A DNA stretch of 7,936 nt from Actinomycetes bacterium (GTDB taxonomy: Bacteria; Actinomycetota; Thermoleophilia; BMS3ABIN01), in the NCBI GenBank assembly GCA_021790075.1, contig JAJYIN010000094.1:1-7936 (forward strand), given 5' to 3'. The notes beneath the pieces were generated by a model. The model was not told the DNA's origin. It worked only from the letters and a program-made list of their open reading frames with translations, and ran no database searches. The position numbers were made by a program, and so were the translations under genes. Below, piece by piece: positions 4,904 to 7,936 of this stretch (its first letter is position 1; each line of letters opens with the position of its first letter).

Positions 4904-5926
4904 ATGAATGACTCTGTCTACAACATAGCCGTTGCCGGGGCCACCGGGGCCGTCGGTTCCGTGATGCTGAAGCTGCTGGAGGAGCGGGATTTCCCCGCGG
5001 CCAGCGTGCGGCCGCTTGCCTCGGCCGGTTCCGCCGGCAAGACCGTGACCTTCCGCGGCGAAGAGCTGGAGGTCCAGGAACTGACTTCGGAAAGCTTCGC
5101 CGGCATCGACATCGCCCTGTTCTCCGCGGGCGCCGCCCGCAGCCGGGAGTTCGCCCCGGCCGCTGTGGAAGCCGGCGCCGTGGTCATCGACAATTCCAGC
5201 GCCTTCCGGCAGGAGCCGTCCGTGCCGCTGGTAGTGCCTGAGGTGAATCCGGAAGACCTAAAGTGGCATGAGGGCATCATCGCCAATCCCAACTGCTCGA
5301 CCATCCAGATGGTGGTGGCGCTGAAGCCGATCTACGACGCCGTTGGCATCGAGCGTATCGTGGTCACTACTTTTCAGGCGGTATCAGGCACCGGCAACGC
5401 CGCCATCGAGGAACTATTCCGCCAGTCGGAGGCGGTGCTCAAGTCCGAGGAACCGGCGGCGCTGGTGTACCCGTACCAGATTGCGTTCAACTGCCTTCCC
5501 CATATCGAGAGCTTTCACGACAACGGTTATACCAACGAGGAAGTGAAGATGGTCAAAGAGACCCGCAAGATCTTCGTCGATCCCCTCATCGGCATTACCG
5601 CCACCTGCGTGCGCGTGCCCGTGTTCACCGGACACAGCGAAGCCGTGAACATCCGCACCTCCCGGGAAATCTCGGTGGAGGAAGCGCGGCGGCTGATGTT
5701 GGCGGCGCCGGGCGTGCTCCTGATTGATGATCCGGAAGCGCTCAGGTATCCGATGCCGGTTGAGGCCACCGGGCATGACGAGGTCCTGGTGGGCCGCATC
5801 CGCCGCGATGAGTCGGCTGAGAACTCGCTGAACCTGTGGGTAGTCAGCGACAACGTCCGCAAGGGCGCCGCTACCAACGCTCTTCAGATCGCTGAGCTCC
5901 TGGTCGCGGAGGGGCTGCTGACCTAG
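4904..5926 (+). CDS. asd: Aspartate-semialdehyde dehydrogenase
   Basis: A 340-residue enzyme that reduces 4-phospho-L-aspartate, the LysC product, with NADPH to L-aspartate 4-semialdehyde and phosphate. The N-terminal dinucleotide-binding domain has GATGAVGSVML (12-22) and DNSSAFR (96-102). The catalytic cysteine is Cys131 in NPNCSTIQ. The acid/base histidine is His244 in FTGHSEAVN, with substrate-binding Arg237 in CVRVPV. Length and motifs are normal for a full-length enzyme. The ATG at 4904 is the only usable start before an in-frame TAA at 4868, yet it has no Shine-Dalgarno sequence, and only 13 bases separate it from the inverted-repeat element. That insertion may have replaced its original upstream signals. 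Pairing with lysC is the usual actinobacterial arrangement. Confidence 0.97.
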   Translation: MNDSVYNIAVAGATGAVGSVMLKLLEERDFPAASVRPLASAGSAGKTVTFRGEELEVQELTSESFAGIDIALFSAGAARSREFAPAAVEAGAVVIDNSSAFRQEPSVPLVVPEVNPEDLKWHEGIIANPNCSTIQMVVALKPIYDAVGIERIVVTTFQAVSGTGNAAIEELFRQSEAVLKSEEPAALVYPYQIAFNCLPHIESFHDNGYTNEEVKMVKETRKIFVDPLIGITATCVRVPVFTGHSEAVNIRTSREISVEEARRLMLAAPGVLLIDDPEALRYPMPVEATGHDEVLVGRIRRDESAENSLNLWVVSDNVRKGAATNALQIAELLVAEGLLT

Positions 5927-5961
5927 CCGGACGCTGCCCCGGCGCAGCAGCAGGCCGCACG

Positions 5962-6141
5962 CTATCCCTGCAGCTCGCCGCCCATGCCCCACTGGCTCCT
6001 GGGCACATCCCGGAAAACGATCCAGACGTGCTCCTTGGGGGTGCCGGCGATCTCCACGAACGCCTCCGTGATCCGGTCGACCAGCTGCTGTTTCTGTTCC
6101 TGGGTGCGTCCCTCGTACAGTTTTACCTCAATGAACGGCAT
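5962..6141 (-). CDS. Small 4-oxalocrotonate tautomerase-family protein
   Basis: A 59-codon gene: MPFIEVKLYEGRTQEQKQQL at the start and SQWGMGGELQG at the end. It matches the 4-oxalocrotonate tautomerase superfamily in length and layout. Pro2, which becomes the N-terminal catalytic base after Met removal, and Arg12 (Arg11 of the mature enzyme) are present. The residue aligned with catalytic Arg39 is Trp40, and the one aligned with Phe50 is Trp51, so classical 4-oxalocrotonate turnover is doubtful and the substrate is unknown. The start shares one base with the trxA stop (TGATG), with GGGGGA just upstream, so translation is coupled to trxA. It is the last gene of the operon; asd ends 35 bases away on the other strand. 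Confidence 0.9.
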   Translation of the reverse strand: MPFIEVKLYEGRTQEQKQQLVDRITEAFVEIAGTPKEHVWIVFRDVPRSQWGMGGELQG

Positions 6142-6470
6142 CAGTCCCCCAGCCAGGGTTCGAGTTCTTTGAGAAGCTTTTTCTTGGAAAGGGCGCCGAT
6201 GAGGCGCTTTTTGACTTCGCCGCCCTCGAACAGGAACAGCGTCGGGATGCTCAGCACTTCATATTTAGCGGCGGTTGACTGGTTGTCGTCGACATTCAGC
6301 TTCATCACCCTGATGCCGGCGCAGGTATCGGCGATCTCTTCGAGCGCGGGCGCCATGGCCCGGCAGGGCCCGCACCAGGGCGCCCAGAAATCCACGAGCA
6401 CCGGGCCGGGTGCCTTGAGGACCTCAGCCTCGAAACCGGCGTCGTCCACATCAGGCAGCATGTCGCTCAC
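6141..6470 (-). CDS. trxA: Thioredoxin
   Basis: A 109-residue thioredoxin, a cytoplasmic disulfide reductase. The active site WCGPC lies at residues 32-36 within VDFWAPWCGPCRAMAP; the cis-proline is Pro76 in SIPT, and a C-terminal FEGGEVKKRLIGA segment matches the family. It should be reduced by the TrxB encoded just upstream. The start is GTG at 6470-6468, overlapping the trxB stop as GTGA, with GAGGAGG four bases before it inside trxB. An ATG three codons later is possible but too far from that site. The gene is complete and of normal length. The tight overlap on both sides implies co-translation with trxB and the tautomerase. Confidence 0.97.
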   Translation of the reverse strand: MSDMLPDVDDAGFEAEVLKAPGPVLVDFWAPWCGPCRAMAPALEEIADTCAGIRVMKLNVDDNQSTAAKYEVLSIPTLFLFEGGEVKKRLIGALSKKKLLKELEPWLGD

Positions 6471-7396
6471 CAGTCCTCCTCTTCCACGTACTTCTCCGCC
6501 TCAACAGCGGCCAGGGCGCCCTCGCCGGCGGCGACCGCCACCTGTTTCAGCAGATTGGCACGGCAATCGCCGCAGGCAAACACGCCGGGGACGTTGGTCC
6601 GGAGCGCTTCATCGGTGATGATGTACTCGCGCCCGTCCAGCTCCACCAGGCCCTCGCAGAACTCCGTGTTGGGAACAGCGCCGATATAAAAGAAGACGCC
6701 GTCGATCTGGTAACTGGTGCGCTCGTGAGTGTTCTTGTTCTCGACCACCATCTCTTCTACCTTGCCGTTACCCAGGATCTTCTTCAGATGAGCATCCCAG
6801 ATGAATTCAATCTTCGGGTTCTCCAGCGCGCGCTCCCGGAGGATCTTGTCGGCCCTGAGCTCGTCGCGGCGATGGACTATATAGACCTTGCTGGCAAACC
6901 TGGTCAGAAAGATGGCTTCTTCGACGGCTGAGTTGCCGCCGCCGATCACGGCCACCACCCGGTCGCGGTAGAAAGCGCCGTCGCAGGTGGCGCAATACGA
7001 GACTCCCTTTCCGTGGAACTCCTCCACTCCTGGGATTTCCAGCTTCCTGGGCTCGGAGCCGGTGGCGATGATCACAGACCTGGCGCTCAGCGTGCTGTCG
7101 GCAAGCTTCAGCAGCTTGAGCTTCCCGTCGGCCTCGAGGGAGATCACTTCCTTGATTTCCTGTATCTCGGCGCCAAACTCGAGCGCCTGCTGCTTGATGC
7201 GTTCGGTCAACTCATAGCCGCCGATGCCATCGGGGAAACCGGGATAGTTCTCGATAACGTCGGTGGTCGCCGCCTGGCCGCCTGTGGTGGCCTTTTCCAG
7301 CACCAGCGTCTTCATCCGCGCCCGGCCGCAATAGAGAGCCGCTGTCAGCCCGGCAGGACCCCCGCCCACGATAATCACGTCATATGGTTCCGCCAT
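6467..7396 (-). CDS. trxB: Thioredoxin reductase
   Basis: A 309-residue low-molecular-weight flavoprotein that transfers electrons from NADPH via FAD and a redox disulfide to thioredoxin. FAD binding is shown by GGGPAGLTAALY (11-22) and the late GVFACGDCR (271-279). The redox-active pair is Cys135-Ala-Thr-Cys138 (CATCDG). The NADPH domain has GGGNSAVEEA (152-161) and HRRDELRA (175-182), whose arginines favour NADPH over NADH. An unusual point is that the second FAD motif contains CGDC (Cys275, Cys278), a further CxxC spacing where many homologues have AGD. AAGGAAG lies just before the ATG. It is the first gene of the trxB-trxA-tautomerase operon. Confidence 0.97.
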   Translation of the reverse strand: MAEPYDVIIVGGGPAGLTAALYCGRARMKTLVLEKATTGGQAATTDVIENYPGFPDGIGGYELTERIKQQALEFGAEIQEIKEVISLEADGKLKLLKLADSTLSARSVIIATGSEPRKLEIPGVEEFHGKGVSYCATCDGAFYRDRVVAVIGGGNSAVEEAIFLTRFASKVYIVHRRDELRADKILRERALENPKIEFIWDAHLKKILGNGKVEEMVVENKNTHERTSYQIDGVFFYIGAVPNTEFCEGLVELDGREYIITDEALRTNVPGVFACGDCRANLLKQVAVAAGEGALAAVEAEKYVEEEDW

Positions 7397-7420
7397 GCTT
7401 CCTTCCCTTTGTTTGGAGTG

Positions 7421-7429
7421 ATTTTACCA
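7421..7429 (-). promoter_or_regulatory. Extended -10 promoter of the trxB operon
   Basis: The minus strand reads TGGTAAAAT, an extended -10 (TAAAAT, five of six), ending 25 bases before the trxB ATG. There is no good -35. The transcript would start near 7414 with a leader of about 18 nt that includes the AAGGAAG ribosome binding site. All three operon genes would be transcribed from here. Confidence 0.5.
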
Positions 7430-7439
7430 GATTTTGACG

Positions 7440-7775
7440 GCGTCATGCCCCTGGGGATTCATCCGACAGAGGGGCTCGGAGAGCCGGCGGCCGCATGCCG
7501 GCCATATGCGGGTGTGGAGCAGGAATTGATCTGATAAGGGGGGCGGCCCGAAGGGCCGCCCGGGGAATGGGATGAAGATCGCCAAAGGGACTGACCCAGA
7601 CCAATTGGATGAAAGCCACCATCGGCAATCAAGAACACATTAACACTTAAGAACTTTTTATTCAAGCTATAATAAATCTGACAAGTCAAGTAATATATGG
7701 TCTATGAACCTTTGTACCGCTGACTGTGAAATTGGCCACTGGTGGACGGATGACATTGGCGGCACGGGCCGGTCC
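7440..7775. other. Mostly non-coding gap upstream of trxB
   Basis: No gene can be supported here. The left half is GC-rich, with CCGGC and GGCCGC clusters and the hairpin at 7541-7561. The right half turns AT-rich around 7640-7700. A plus-strand TATAAT occurs at 7668-7673, but it has no well-spaced -35 and no convincing gene behind it. Short open frames on both strands lack ribosome binding sites and protein-like composition. Confidence 0.5.
7541..7561. other. GC-only hairpin, possible transcript end
   Basis: GGGCGGCCC (7541-7549) and GGGCCGCCC (7553-7561) form a perfect 9-bp stem with a GAA loop. The stem core is the same as that of the terminator at 655-682, but no T run follows on either strand. 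It lies downstream of the membrane-protein gene at the right edge and may mark its 3' end or pause polymerase before the trxB promoter. Confidence 0.4.
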
Positions 7776-7936
7776 TCATCTGATATCAGGCTCCATCAGT
7801 ATTACTATCAGTACGCAGCCTGCCTGGAGGATCACCAGGCACATCAGCAGGATCCAGTCTTTGAGCTGGTTGGTCCGGCTCCAGCGCTCGTCATCGCGCT
7901 CCCCGGCTTCTTCCCTCCAGGCATCTTTATATTCCC
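7776..7936 (-). CDS. C-terminal part of a small membrane protein
   Basis: The last 52 residues of a gene that enters from the right edge and ends in TGA at 7776-7778. A strongly charged stretch (EYKDAWREEAGERDDERWSR) is followed by one hydrophobic segment (WILLMCLVILQAGCVLIVIL) and a short tail, MEPDIR. This reads as a single-pass or last transmembrane helix with the charged region in the cytoplasm. The family is not recognisable from this part. It runs in the same direction as trxB, about 380 bases upstream of it, and the promoter in between suggests separate transcription. An antisense open frame also covers this stretch but looks less protein-like. Confidence 0.6.
   Translation of the reverse strand, partial: EYKDAWREEAGERDDERWSRTNQLKDWILLMCLVILQAGCVLIVILMEPDIR

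Noticed and set aside
4779..4914. ATGACTC on both sides of the inverted-repeat element as a target-site duplication
   Set aside because: The left copy overlaps the element arm and the right copy lies 17 bases outside the other arm, so the geometry does not fit a clean duplication.
5914..5951. GCTGCTG/CAGCAGC inverted repeat at the asd/tautomerase convergence
   Set aside because: The loop is long, an alternative 5-bp hairpin competes, and no T run follows on either strand; not convincing as a terminator.
6028..6618. 196-codon plus-strand frame across the trxA region
   Set aside because: It is antisense to trxA and the tautomerase, Ser/Pro/Arg-rich, with no motif; the minus-strand genes are unambiguous.
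7459..7689. 76-codon minus-strand frame upstream of trxB
   Set aside because: It spans the GC hairpin, has no Shine-Dalgarno sequence and no protein-like pattern.
7704..7936. Plus-strand open frame to the window edge behind TATAAT at 7668
   Set aside because: No ribosome binding site, no well-spaced -35, and odd composition (HQYYYQYAAC). The opposite strand encodes a clear charged-plus-hydrophobic membrane protein end.
1..7936. CRISPR arrays, tRNA or rRNA genes, transposase genes
   Set aside because: No regularly spaced repeat series, no tRNA-like cloverleaf or rRNA segment that I recognise, and no transposase motif in any frame.

Overview
The window looks like a piece of a high-GC bacterial chromosome, probably from an anaerobic or microaerophilic lineage. 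A deep-branching actinobacterial or related Gram-positive-like group is my guess, not a demonstrated assignment. The hints are: GC-rich core genes; lysC directly followed by asd, with a LysC that carries an internal start for a regulatory beta subunit (known from Corynebacterium and Bacillus); a remnant of pyruvate:ferredoxin oxidoreductase; a lipoprotein signal; and promoters placed so that two transcripts would begin at the start codon (leaderless).

Left part (1-3560), accessory. A gene start leaves the window on the minus strand behind an extended -10 promoter. Next comes a 5'-truncated porB fragment between two near-identical 25-bp repeats, then a strong intrinsic terminator. On the minus strand follow a lower-GC lipoprotein gene whose candidate promoter has nine consecutive G in its spacer, an AAA ATPase/DUF4143 protein, and an 11-nt-overlapping Phd/YefM-RelE toxin-antitoxin pair with its own promoter and a tandem repeat that could be its operator. 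A third copy of the porB-flanking repeat lies in inverted orientation just before lysC.

Middle (3565-5926), plus strand: lysC and asd, the first two enzymes of the aspartate pathway to lysine, diaminopimelate, threonine and methionine. They are separated by a 109-bp element with 40-bp inverted arms, a MITE- or REP-like insertion with no transposase of its own.

Right part (5962-7396), minus strand: a tightly coupled redox operon, trxB-trxA-tautomerase. The junctions are GTGA (trxB/trxA) and TGATG (trxA/tautomerase), and the 59-codon tautomerase gene is easily overlooked. It converges on asd with a 35-bp gap. About 350 bp of mostly non-coding DNA with a GC hairpin follows, and the C-terminal part of a small membrane protein on the minus strand enters from the right edge.

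I found no clear new multi-gene system. The most interesting signals are the dispersed GGGGAC-headed repeats next to a captured gene fragment and next to both aspartate-pathway genes, the possible phase-variable lipoprotein promoter, and the trxB-trxA-tautomerase coupling.
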